Below are positions 54,222 through 63,870 of a stretch of DNA of 64,000 bases, in pieces. The translations under genes were made by a program, and so were the position numbers. The notes beneath the pieces are model-generated. The model saw only the letters and a list, made by a program, of their open reading frames with translations. It did not search any database and was not told the origin of the DNA. Each line of letters starts with the position of its first letter. The first letter of the stretch is position 1. The DNA comes from Phytophthora sp. 'mugwort'. Lineage: Eukaryota; Oomycota; Peronosporomycetes; Peronosporales; Peronosporaceae. Location of the stretch: contig JAUCEF010000014.1 of assembly GCA_033558025.1 (NCBI GenBank), positions 2,046,001 through 2,110,000 of the forward strand, in the 5' to 3' direction.

Positions 54222-56010
54222 GTGGCCAAGATGCGTAGGGTAGCACGCGGGCTTGACACCCCAGCCGGGACTATGGGGCAAGAACTGTCTGCTGAGAAAT
54301 TCTTTGACGAGTTTTTTTCATCGGCTGGGTTGAGCTCAACGGCCCTAGATAACGTGCATACATCGCTCGCTTTAGAAGCAATCCTTACCATGCAGAATCT
54401 TTACTCTTTACTAACCGCTTTTACGATTTTCTGCCGACCAAGAAAAGCACGAGGACTCCAGCTGCCGATGGTTTGCTATCTAAATCAACTGTACTCGGAT
54501 ACTTTTCGCAAGTACTGAATATGTTGCGCGAGCGCTACCCAAGTTCCCTCTCCGACTCGAGCGTGCAGGAAAATTCGAGACAAAATGGCAAACGCGATTG
54601 AAGAGCGCAACTTCGCGCAAATGTACAAACGAATGATGCACTTGGGTGTACTCTTACGGATTTATGCATGCTAGTAGAGCATCTAGTCACTAATGCAGAC
54701 GTGGCTACGGGACGAAAGTCTTTGCACGATTCAGCTCTACTGGTAATGATGTGGCACACATTCGGGCGCTATCGACACGTGCTTCGCTCGAAAACAGCAG
54801 CTATCCTGCTCGGCATTCGGCGAGCTGTTCCTGCACATTGCTCGCATAAAAACATCAGTCGTTCAAGGGCTATCCATTTACAAGTCCCCCACGGTGGCAG
54901 GGATGCATGCTCCACGCATTCGGTATGCTCTTCGTGCTATGATGAGCCCTCCGAACACCTCTTCCCGCTCGTGCCACGTCATGCCGTGTCGGATCTGCCG
55001 GGCGGGATGACGTACACCAAGGAAGAGGCTGTCATATACTGGGAGAGCCTAGACAACGACAAAGAAGCGATAGCTAACCGCGCTGAAACGTGAAAGAAAG
55101 CATCGCGGGTTACCGAAGTTATCAGAGATACACGGAAAGAGATGTCGCCCACGATGCGTCAGGGCGTCACCCCAAATATGGCGAGCCACTCTTTGCGCTG
55201 TGGATCTGCCGCGTACGCCAATGCTTCGCCCAAATTGTCAACCCAGTGGATCTCCACGCGTGTGGCTTGGATGCTGGAGTCTCTTACGAAAGCTTTCGCC
55301 TATATAGGAACAACAACGCGTGCGGATCAAAGTGTTGGCAAAGTGCTGGCAAGTGCTAGCGGAGTACGAGGCTCCAGACTTACCCGTGGTTACGCCAACT
55401 ATCGGCGATCTGCAGCAGAGGCTGTCCGTCGCGGAATTCGGCCAACTGGTAACCCTGCGGAACAAACTGTATCGGCACGTCCTGGGCTCACCAGAACCTC
55501 GTTTCAATGTCCCTGAAGAGGTCGCTAATGCCACCTTCGCTGCGCTGCTCATGCATATGGAAATCGTGTTGGAAGTTGCAAACAACATCACCTCCAAGCC
55601 ATACCACGTACCTCGTTACCTGTATGAATTGAATAGAGGTATCACTGCCACAAACTCGCGCCTCGGCTGCAGGATCACCACCGCAACGTACTGCGAAAGG
55701 GTCGCTATCTTGCTGCACGATGGCACACCCTCAACCATGCCCTGTCAGCGGTGCGGCCACTGGAGGCGACACGCTGCTCGCATCAGCTTGGAGAGTATCT
55801 TGGGCCAGCTCACTATGATCAGCGACAGACTTGGCCGCGTGGAAGATGCTGTAGCGGGCTTATCCAGCTGCTCCGCTACTTTACGTCAGCTCGAATGGAG
55901 AACGTCGCTAGCGCTGACGCGTCGAGTCTGTCGATTACTGCTTCTGTTTCTGCACCTGCAACCGCAATGACACTCGCTGGATCTGTGATAAACTGGTACA
56001 TTAACTACAT
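54222..56010 (+). mobile_element. Crypton-like tyrosine-recombinase element remnant
   Basis: The + strand carries broken pieces of one protein across all three frames. The N-terminal part includes LSKSTVLGYFSQVLNMLRER and LGCTLTDLCMLVEHLVTNAD. The middle part resembles a catalytic core (ALLVMMWHTFGRAIDTCFAR). At 55,142-55,340 the frame reads MASHSLRCGSAAYANASPK and ending FAYIGTTTRADQSVGKVLA, matching the HxxR box and the region holding the Tyr nucleophile of tyrosine recombinases. The frames at 55,320-55,970 are helical and may be the element's C-terminal domain. Multiple frameshifts and stops show it is dead. A host gene is less likely. Confidence 0.5.
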
Positions 56011-56406
56011 ATGGGAAACAGTATAGGGGAAGAAAGAGCAAAAAAAAAACGAGCGGATGCAAAAGCAGAAGTCAACGTTATGCAAGTACTTTACCAAGCG
56101 CCGATACAAATACCTGCTCAACCTGAACGATTCGAAGAAGAGGCCCATCAAGCCTGGAAGCACGCACTCTGGGCCTTGGCAATCGCGATGAACAGCACCG
56201 CAAACGCGCGTTTGCACGCCTTCGATGGCAGGAAGCCGACCACCAAGGCGTCTTCCTTGCGCAAGCAGTGGCGGCAGCTGCAAACGTCTCATCCAGATGC
56301 GTATCGCTCACTTGGTGCCCAATACATTGCACGGAGGTCAGTCGGATGCAAAGCTGACGCATGTGTACCTCCATCACACCTGTGGTCCGCTTCAGTTCTT
56401 GCATAA
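56011..56406 (+). pseudogene. Unassigned basic/helical ORF after the recombinase remnant
   Basis: This is a 131-codon frame with a Lys-rich start (KKKRADAKAEV), helical middle (FEEEAHQAWKHALWALAIAM) and a basic end. I recognise no domain. It may belong to the Crypton-like element or be the debris of a small gene. It ends just before the tRNA-like sequence. Confidence 0.3.
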
Positions 56407-56540
56407 TACACATACCGTCGTATCCTCGCACACCCACAGCGCAGAGCAGTGCACAGAACGCAGCAGACAGCACACAAAACATCTAAACGCAGAAAACACA
56501 CAGCAGAAATACCACATAAACAATCAAGGTTGTACGAATT

Positions 56541-56611
56541 TGCCCCCCGGCTGGAGTCGAACCAGCGGCCTGGAGGTGTAGCCTCCTGTCTACCGCTGAG
56601 ACACGGGGGCA
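56541..56611 (-). tRNA. tRNA-like gene or pseudogene, anticodon unclear
   Basis: On the - strand, 71 nt fold like a tRNA. The acceptor strands GCCCCCG and CGGGGGGC pair with one extra G. The D-arm is GTCT...AGAC with an A-box-like TGTCTCAGCGG. The T-arm GCTGG-TTCGACT-CCAGC is perfect and gives an exact B-box GGTTCGACTCC. The anticodon arm is only 15 nt (GGAGG-CTACA-CCTCC), two short of the canonical 17. A 4-bp stem with a 7-nt loop would put TAC (Val) in the anticodon but lacks U33. It is therefore probably a decayed tRNA or tRNA-derived sequence, or there is a local sequence error. Confidence 0.55.
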
Positions 56612-56913
56612 TGGCGGGTGAGTCGTGGTTGGTGAGGCTTACGGACACAACTCGTTGAGTCGCCGCTCTCGTTTGTGTCGTTCGGGCTGAAATAGGCTGA
56701 ATGAGAGAAAATCAGAGCTATCGCAACAAACGGATGGCTTTGAATACAGTTAGTTTAAGTGCATACTCAATTCTTCTAAATGTGAGTGTCCCTTCACTGC
56801 GTGAGATACCCGTCCGGAGTGAATACTGAATTTGGATTGGCACCCTTTTTATATTGGATGTCAGTCCGAACGCATGGCAGCTTCTGGATTCCGGTCCGGA
56901 AATTGCCATTTAC

Positions 56914-57010
56914 TGTAACGGGTTACATGAAGAGTGCCAAGTCACTCTTCGAGTGAAAGCCTTTCACTTGCCCTAGATGGTCGATAAACCCGAACCTAAG
57001 TGGGGGCGGA
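56914..57010 (+). repeat. LTR-start-like segment with inverted hairpin spacer
   Basis: The segment starts TGTAACGGGTTACATGAAGA, as the LTRs do, but its hairpin reads GAAGAGTG-CCAAGT-CACTCTTC where the true LTR has GAAGAGTG-ACTTGG-CACTCTTC. After about 60 bp it ends in a purine-rich run (AAGTGGGGGCGGA) directly before the LTR at 57,011, where a polypurine tract would lie. Confidence 0.5.
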
Positions 57011-57165
57011 TGTAACGGGGTTTCATGAAGAGTGACTTGGCACTCTTCAGAGCAAGTGTACCCAAGTACACGAAGTGATGTAGCCAAACATCACTATGAC
57101 GTCAACGATAATGCACTGACGTCATGGATTTACGTCAGTGGCTGGGCCTCGCGAACTAACTTCAT
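57011..57165 (+). repeat. Truncated LTR of the G1/G2 gypsy family
   Basis: It begins TGTAACGGGGTTTCATGAAG and matches the first about 130 bp of the G1 LTR (28,526 downward on the - strand). It holds TGACGTCA at 57,097-57,104 and 57,117-57,124. It breaks off and is joined directly to mid-pol sequence at about 57,171, so most of the LTR, the leader, gag and RT have been deleted. Confidence 0.7.
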
Positions 57166-57233
57166 AAATACATGAAGGATTACGCCGGCTGGATTCAGCC
57201 GCTGTCATCGTTGCTCAAGAAGACGCCACATGG

Positions 57234-57956
57234 TTGTGGTGTTCTGACCACCAAAAGGCCTTCGACTCCGTGAAGGCGAGCCTGTCCGAAACTCCGATTC
57301 TCATGCTTCCGGACGACTCGAAGCCCTTTCATTTGGTATGTGACGCAAGTGATTTCGCTATTGGTTGTGCCCTCATGAATTCCGAGGATGAGAGCTGCGA
57401 ACGCGTCGTGAGCTTCCAGTCACGACAGATGAAACCGGCTGAGAAGAATTATCCCGTTCACGACTAGGAGCTCCTCGCCATACGCTACGCTCTAATCAAA
57501 TTTAGGGTGCATCTGCTCGGCGAGCAGATGTTCGCAATCTACACGGACCACCCTTCACTGCGGGCTGCAGTCAAGAGCCCGCATCTGTCGCAACGCATGG
57601 CTCGTTGGCTTCTGTTTTTCGCCGAATACAATTTCGTCGTTCACTACAAGCCCGGCAAGAACAACATTCATGCCGACGCGCTGTCCCACCGTCCGGATTA
57701 TGATCCACGACGTGATTTTGGTCACCAAGCACTTGATGACGACGCCGAAGACGAGGACTACGCTCTCTGTGCTGAGATTGGAGTCAACACGACGATATCA
57801 GTTCCGACCTGCTTGCTTCGCGAGCAGATCGTCGCGGCATATGCTGATGATTCGTTCTACGCGAATATCATTGCAACACCTCCGCAATCCAGCAACTGCG
57901 ACTGCCAAAGCCCTTACTGGCCCGACCCGCGCTCCCATCAAGCGGTACCAGCTTGA
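57234..57956 (+). pseudogene. RNase H and connection of element G2
   Basis: Conserved blocks: HLVCDASDFAIGCALMNSED (first Asp), CERVVSFQSRQMKPAEKNY, PVHD-stop-ELLAIRYALIKF, FAIYTDHPSLRAAVKS and NNIHADALSHRPDYD (last Asp). A single in-frame stop separates the two halves. The final codons diverge into an AT/acidic linker before the integrase zinc domain. Confidence 0.8.
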
Positions 57957-59290
57957 CGGTCCGCTCCTGTCATACACGATGGATACTTTCGATTGTCCGT
58001 GTGTCGTCATGCCAGCGGATGACGACCTTCGTGCCCGTCTCGTGCATGAGTATCACGTCGGAGGTCATCTCAGTCGCGAGAAGATATTCGGCGCACTGCC
58101 GCGTGATTACTTCTGGCCGCGCATGTACAAGTGGATTCGCAAATGGGTACGGTCCTCCGAAACGTGTCAGCGCGTAAAGCCGGCACCGTCGTCGCAAGCT
58201 CCGCTGCATCCGTTGCCAATTGCAACGGAAGCGTGGAAGTCCGTCAGCATGGACTTCATCTTTGGGCTTCCTGCGGATGACCAAGACCGCACGGGCGTCT
58301 TGGTCCTCGTCGGCCGCTTCAGCAAAATGGTTCACTTCGCTCCCGTCGCGGCTCAAAGAGACCGCGACGATTTTCCTGGACACGATAATTCGGCACCATG
58401 GGCTGCCGGAATCCATCGTTTCCGACCGTGACCCGCGTTTCACGTCGGCCTTTTGAACCGGCTGTTCGAACGCCTTGGTACCCGGTTGTTAAAGTCCACG
58501 GCGGCCCATCCGGAGACGGATGGGCAAACGGAACGCCTGAATCGAGTTCTCGAAGATGTTTTGCAAAGTTATGCGACTTCATTCGCGTCGTGGTCGTCGT
58601 TCCTACAACTCGCAGAATTCGCTATCGGTTCACGCGTTAACAGTGTTGACGTCACGCTCGTAAGCAACGCGCGGCACCCGCGCGTTCCCGCAGTTCTGCT
58701 CTGAACTCGGCCGCTGATACTACGGGCTCCACTCTTGGTGGGGGGGGACCTGGCGGTGTGTCAGTTATGGAACCGTCACTCGTGGTCATTGAGGCCAAAG
58801 AACCTGACGGCGCGTCGGCAATGCGGCCGACGCTCAACGTGTCAGCTTCTGCAATAACTCTATCATGTTCCGCCCGTGTCTCCCGTGTCCAACCTCTCAC
58901 CAAAGAGTTGGTTCACCAATTGATTCCGTCGCGGTAACAAATTATATGTTGCATCACCAGACCGTCACGCGATACGTGCGTGACGCGCTGTATGCAGCAG
59001 TCGACAAGCATAAAGAAAATGCAGATCGTCGAGGTCAGAAGAACATGCACAACTTCCGACAAGGCGAACGCATCTTATTGTCTACTGCGAGCATTTAAGC
59101 AGCCTCGGTCACGAACTTGGGTGCAAACAAGTTAGCATCAAGATTTATTGGACCATTCAAGATTATCAAGGTTATAGGCGATGCCTACACCTGGACATCC
59201 CTACTGCGATGCGGCTGCATCCGACGTTCTACGTCGGTCGTCTCAAGCTGTACCATCCCGCGGCAATCTCGGACGTTCAACCGCCGACGC
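57950..59290 (+). pseudogene. Integrase of element G2
   Basis: Zinc-binding H2C2 domain: VHEYHVGGHLSREKIFG and SSETCQRVKPAPSSQAP. Catalytic core: VSMDFIFGLPADDQDR (Asp), IIRHHGLPESIVSDRDPRFT (Asp), HPETDGQTERLNRVLEDVL (Glu). C-terminal domain: RRGQKNMHNFRQGERILLST, SRFIGPFKIIKVIGDAYT and HPTFYVGRLKLYHPA. The blocks fall in different frames. A G-run at about 58,740 lies in the Gly-rich segment after the core. Confidence 0.8.
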
Positions 59291-60713
59291 CGGTTCATAC
59301 TCAGAGAGTCCGAGCCGACGGCGCTGTCGTCGACTCAAGCCGATTCCCTGCTGCGCGCGCACCGACTCGTTCTGCTGCGGTCGTCCAAACGCCTCGGTCT
59401 CCAGACCGAACAGCCGCTCGACAAGAGCCTGCTGCTCGCGCCGAGGCCTCTCCGCAGCAGACGTTGCCGCGTTCGCGTCTCGCGAGCGCTTTTTCGCCAT
59501 CAAACGAGCGTCCCGCAACTCGTTCGTCATCTGCTCGGCCTCAGCTTGAAGCAAGCGATACTGCTCAGCGGTCATCATGCCCTCAGGAGGCGCGCCGCCG
59601 GTCTCAGTTGCCGGCGCCCGTCCGTCGTGATGTCCGCCACCGCTGATATACTCGTCGGGCGCTCGGAGATGGGTGGCCGAGTGTATTGTTGATCACGATA
59701 CTCGAAAGGCGCAGACGCCGGGTGGCGGCGCGAGCTCTGCGCCGACACGGCCGGAGAAACATTATCGCGTCCGCTGGCTCGGTTATTCGCTAGCGCAGGA
59801 TACGTGGGAACCGAGGCGCCGCCTTCTCGAGGATGTTCCGGATGTGGTAGCGTACTACGAGTCCACGCTGACACATTTGTCCGCGTGCGTGAGCCTCCCA
59901 CACTCGATCCAACATCTCGCGAACGGCTGCGGCTCCGAATGTGCTGTCGGGTCCGCGTCCGGTAGCCACGCGCACTTGGCTCTCGGTCATGCTGCCAGTC
60001 ACGATCCCGCGAGCGTCCGCGAGATCGAGCGGACGCATCCCAGCTACGATAATAGTGGATATATATGTCATGCGGCTATGGCTATGCCCACGACGCGGTG
60101 GGCTGCGAGTGCGGCTGCGCTCGCAGCGAGCCGTGCTACGCCGTTCCGTCGCCTGCCGAAGCTGGTGCACGACTACTCGTAGCAACCAATCCAACGCCGC
60201 TCGTGACCCGCCAGCGGCCACTGAAGCACCTGCTCTTCCCACTCCGCTCGGGTTGGCCGGCGTACGTGGATGCAATGGAAGCACCCCTCACGAAGGTGCA
60301 CATAGCACAAGCGCCACGAGTCCGCCGACATCATGCAAACGCGACTCCGCAGGTCGCCAATAGAGTGTTCCCCATGTGTCATCTCACGCGCTTCGAGCCA
60401 TGACGTGAAAGATTCCCTTCACGTCGCGCCGCATCCAGCGCCTGATGAAGGCACACCAGGAGCGTTGCGGGGAGTCGTGTGAGAAGGCGTGGCTCGTCGC
60501 CTTGCTCTTTGTTGCGCGGTACCGTCGAAAGTACTGCTTAATCTCATCTAACGGCTCTGGCTCATCAGCGCCCTCGAGGCTGTACAACCGCCACGGCTTT
60601 AAGTCGGCGTCCATTACGTGAGGAACGGGACCAGTCTTGTCGCCGGCTCCAGGCGTGTCGTCGTAGTCGTCGACTTCAAACGTGTCGCGAGGTCTTGACA
60701 TGATTGTTGTCAC
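59243..60713 (-). pseudogene. Long ORF antisense to the 3' end of element G2
   Basis: On the - strand a protein-like reading runs about 490 codons in several frames. It starts at an ATG near 60,700 (MSRPRDTFEVDDYDDTPGAG, then DEIKQYFRRYRATKSKATSH) and continues WRLCYVHLREGCFHCIHVRR, MRPLDLADARGIVTGSMTES and GPDSTFGAAAVREMLDRVWE. After the part opposite the chromodomain it reads APDEYISGGGHHDGRAPATE and a coiled coil (TAEQYRLLQAEAEQMTNELR). It ends opposite the GRLK motif of integrase. This is the same arrangement as the + strand ORF opposite G1, including a P-x-x-EY motif, a Gly/Pro-rich stretch, then a coiled coil. It is degraded by frameshifts. No known domain recognised. Confidence 0.5.
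59680..59880 (+). pseudogene. Chromodomain of element G2
   Basis: The frame reads ECIVDHDTRKAQTPGGGASS, then KHYRVRWLGYSLAQDTWEPR and a helix (LLEDVPDVVAYYEST). The aromatic residues and the WEP turn are intact, so the fold is recognisable. The Gly/Ala/Ser insertion after DHDTRKA is longer than in G1. Confidence 0.8.
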
Positions 60714-60740
60714 GCTTGTTCGGCAATGTGGTTGCCGAGC

Positions 60741-61580
60741 AGTGTGGTGTAGCGGGATCGGTCAAAATATGATTAAAGCCCGATCCGCTTACCAACTGCG
60801 CCCACACACCGACTAACGGAGCGGGTTATCCGATGATCCGTGATCAGCTGAACTTGGTCTCACTTTATGTACCCGTCAGTGGGCTGGATCTGCTCTCTTG
60901 GGACTCGAAGGATGCAGCAATGTAAAGCCTTGAACGTCCTGGCGGGCGTGGGGACGTGGAGCAGCACGGAAGCCTTCGCTCTGCTGCCGTTATTGGTTCC
61001 GATCTGAGGTAGTCGACCTTCGATCGGGGGCCTGGACTTGATGCGAGGCCGAGGTTGCCGTGTGGCGTTGTTCCTTTCTTTTCCTTGAGTTGCTTGTGCT
61101 TCCTTAAGCGGGATCTTGCGAGTTAAGAGTCGAGGCGCGAGTCGGCCAAGCACGGAATGCCGACCGCTCGAGGTATGCGCTTGAGTAGAAGTTCTCTAGC
61201 GTGGGGGAGGGTCGGCCAGTATCCGATCCGATCCTCTCACCGCGACGCTTGATCTGCTACCTTGGGCTAGTTGATACTTCGGAGGGCCAATGAGATCCCT
61301 TCCAGCGGCACTTAAAAACGCCTAAGTAGTCCATGTAAATTCGAGTCTGATTGTTATTTATCCTTTTCTGGTCCTATTTTCCCATCCTGAACCCTATCCT
61401 GTACCACCTGAATCTCCTGAACCTCGTCTTTCTTGAACCACTCAACACGTACCGCCTTCGCGCTTGCACATCCCTGAGGATGATTGCTGATCGAATCTCG
61501 ATCTGCCAGATCGTGGATGTCCGAACGCGTATGTCGGTCTGACAGATCAAGGATGTCGGAACCTGTATGCCGATCGGCAA
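60741..61580 (+). repeat. Leader-like module, copy 2 (also at 39,240-40,238)
   Basis: Starts TGTGGTGTAGCGGGATCGGT and is collinear with the - strand copy at 40,238-39,240. It includes the tRNA-like stretch (60,745-60,810, - strand sense), the CTCTCTTGGGACTCGAAGGA block, and the final GATCTGCCAGATCG motifs. Unlike copy 1 there is no recognisable LTR before it. It runs on into a tandem repeat. Confidence 0.7.
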
Positions 61581-61619
61581 ATACCGACCGACCCGATCCG
61601 CTTGATCTCGACCGCAAGA

Positions 61620-62060
61620 TAGATCCGATCTACCCGATCTCTGACGGCGGGTTGTCGGCCGACCTGTGGACGCCGGATCAGCCCGATCCTCCGAACCTTG
61701 AACAACTGGTCGGCCGATCTTCCCACCTGTATCGCCGGATCGACCCGATCTGCCAGATCCCGCGGTCGATCGGTCCGATCTCGACTGCAAGATCGATGTG
61801 ATCTGCCCGATCTCGGACGGCGCGGAGTAGGCCGATCTGTAACCGCCGGATCGGCCTGATCCTTCGAGCCTTGAATACCAGATCGCCCGGATTTGTTAAC
61901 CTTGACTGCCGGATCGGCCCGATCTGCCAGATCACATTATCGATCGGCTCGGTTTCCACTGCAAGATCGATCCGACCTGCCTGATCTCGGACGGCGAGGT
62001 GTAGGCCGATCGGTGGACGTCGGAGCAGCCCGATCTGCCAACCCGCGGACCCCAGATCCG
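61620..62060. repeat. About 173-bp tandem repeat, GATC-rich, 2.5 copies
   Basis: Anchor blocks GATCTC(T/G)GACGGCG recur at 61,637, 61,809 and 61,983, giving periods of 172 and 174 bp. Each full unit also contains CGCCGGATCG(A/G)CC and CCCGATCTGCCAGATC, and ends ACTGCAAGATCGAT. The third unit breaks off at about 62,045. Open frames across it on both strands are products of the repeat and not genes. Confidence 0.8.
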
Positions 62061-62061
62061 C

Positions 62062-62587
62062 ACGATCGGGGTCCGACCGAGGTCAAACAGGGGTTAGATC
62101 CGGTGTCACCGCTTGCTAGTCCTGATCTCTTGCATCCCCCTCGATCCGAGTTCCGAATATCCATCCGAACACCGATTGATAGGGTTATCACAGTATAACA
62201 GATCTGTGTTGGGTGATAGCCCGACCCTGGTTTCCTTTCTCGTCGTCGAAGCATCCCCTTGTACCCCAGATTAAGTCGAACGTCGCCCCGCCTTTACCTC
62301 GTATCTCGATCCGGCTCGATCGCCCCCTCTCTTCACAGCTGGGGCCGCCTTTCTCACCGATCTGGCCAGTCCTTTGGGATCTGATATTCTTGATTGACGC
62401 TTCTCCACAGCAGTATCATCGTTGGTTGACGCTTCTCCATAGCAGTTTCGTCGCTCCAATGGGATGATGTGTGGTGACTTCTGAGTGAGATTCGCGTATC
62501 GGCGCATCCACTTACTGCGCGTTGCAGGAACGGTATGTTACGGTACGCGCTTACAATACGGTAAGCGCAACTTAAAGAGGGGGGTGA
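62062..62587. other. Gap ending in a polypurine tract
   Basis: No gene recognised. The last bases (AAAGAGGGGGGTGA, 62,574-62,587) form a polypurine run immediately before TGTAACGGACC, the arrangement of a polypurine tract and 3' LTR. Confidence 0.4.
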
Positions 62588-62815
62588 TGTAACGGACCAT
62601 CCTGTTACATAACTAAATAGGTTATTACATATTACACAAGTAGGCAGACATCCTCCAGATTGGCTGATAAGTAGGGAGCCAGACCCATCACAGCCAATCA
62701 GGAGTCGATCCACATGAGCAGAAGGTCGGGCCATTTTGCCCCGGACTTAAAAAAAACAGTTGAATTTACGTGTTTATTAACACGCTTCCTACAGCTAATA
62801 ATGTAAGCTAAATAA
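62588..62815 (+). repeat. LTR-like start with terminal palindrome
   Basis: Begins TGTAACGGACCATCCTGTTACA, a near-palindrome (TGTAAC...GTTACA) shared in form with the LTR starts at 28,526 and 57,011. The following sequence differs from those LTRs, so it is another family. The right end is not clear; a T/A-rich run with AAAAAAAACAG occurs near 62,750. Confidence 0.45.
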
Positions 62816-63870
62816 TGGTTGACCTCGTCCCGTTACACCAACTGGACCTTAGATATTCAGAATCCGTTCGTGAACGAACAGCCCGATACCATCGAGGAGG
62901 TGCTGCTGCCTGCCCCATTCATACCAGAGGAGGGGGAGGTAATGAGATCTCCGGCGAGCGCTCCGGCTGCTGCAAGCATCGACTCGGCCATCGAAACTTG
63001 TGAAGGCGTGGAACATGCTGCGATTGAGCATGTAGTCCAACTTATTTAACCGAAGGATTGTATGGACATGGAACTGAGCAACTCCGATGACGACGTGCTC
63101 TCCTGCGGCTATCGACGGCTTCAGCCACATGAGATACGAATTCCGAGAAATGATCACACCGGAGAGGTCTTCGACGTGTACATGGCAGTCGACGCCGCCG
63201 CAGCTACCGGATCCGCCAGCATGCCGCCCAATCACCAAAGCGGGGTAATTGCTAGACCTGGTGAGGCCTACAACCCCACAATTGTTTGGGATATTTTGGT
63301 CGTCCTGGATCGGATATGAGAAGCATTACGAAGCATACCTCGTGCAATGGTGTCATAAGGAGAAACTACTCTGCACCGCGTGGGTGTGGGCGACTACTCT
63401 TATGAAGATGGCTTGTCAAAGGAGATGTTGCGTATTGACCTGTGGAAAGGCAAGTACCATCACCGCACCTACGCCGAGTTTGACAAGAAATTCCCGTAAA
63501 CATATACGGCATTTGCGGACAGCAAATGTTTCTTCGAGGCAATGAGGATTGCGTGTCTTGTCGTCGGTAATACCGATCTTGTGCCGCTATCTATCATCAA
63601 GGTGTTTGAAGAAAAAAAAAGGTAGTGGGACGGCAGCCGTGGGTGTGTCAAAGGAAGGAATGTCGAACGAAGACATCAAGTCCTTCCTGCACTTCTTACG
63701 GAGCGGCAGCCCCACTCGCCTGCAACGTGTTTGCAATGAACATGGCAGCAAGTCGATCATCGGGTTGGAGGCCCTTGATAATCACGATAGGTAGGGTGTT
63801 TATGTTGTGGGGACTTCAAGCAAGCGCAGAATCAAACATTGCTTCGTTTTAAATAAGGATCGTACTGCAG
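62815..63870 (+). pseudogene. Chromodomain-like and OTU-protease-like coding debris
   Basis: Frames in series on the + strand encode an acidic N-terminal piece (PFIPEEGEVMRSPASAPA; MDMELSNSDDDVLSCGYRRL), a chromodomain-like stretch (GYEKHYEAYLVQWCHKEKLL), LRIDLWKGKYHHRTYAEFDK, and then ADSKCFFEAMRIACLVVGNT, which fits the D-x-x-C box of OTU-type cysteine proteases. DIKSFLHFLRSGSPTRLQRV follows. At least three frame changes and an A-run slip (about 63,612-63,621) break it. It reads like a gene carried by a large mobile element. The His of an OTU triad would lie beyond the broken end and is not seen. The call is by motif only. Confidence 0.4.

Larger units (their letters stand above)
57171..59880 (+). 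mobile_element. Ty3/gypsy chromovirus, + strand (element G2), 5' deleted
   Basis: The element starts in the RT-RNase H connection and runs RNase H (57,234-57,720), integrase (57,950-59,280), linker (59,280-59,670) and chromodomain (59,680-59,880). The wording closely parallels element G1 on the - strand, so they are one family or sister families. An in-frame TAG (57,465-57,467) replaces the Lys of the HDKELLA motif, and frameshifts occur near 57,900, 58,350 and 58,450. It is defective. Confidence 0.85.

Noticed and set aside
61374..62254. Open frames on both strands over the GATC-rich repeat
   Set aside because: They are Arg/Asp/Ile-repetitive, mirror each other on the two strands, and follow the 173-bp period. 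They are repeat artefacts.
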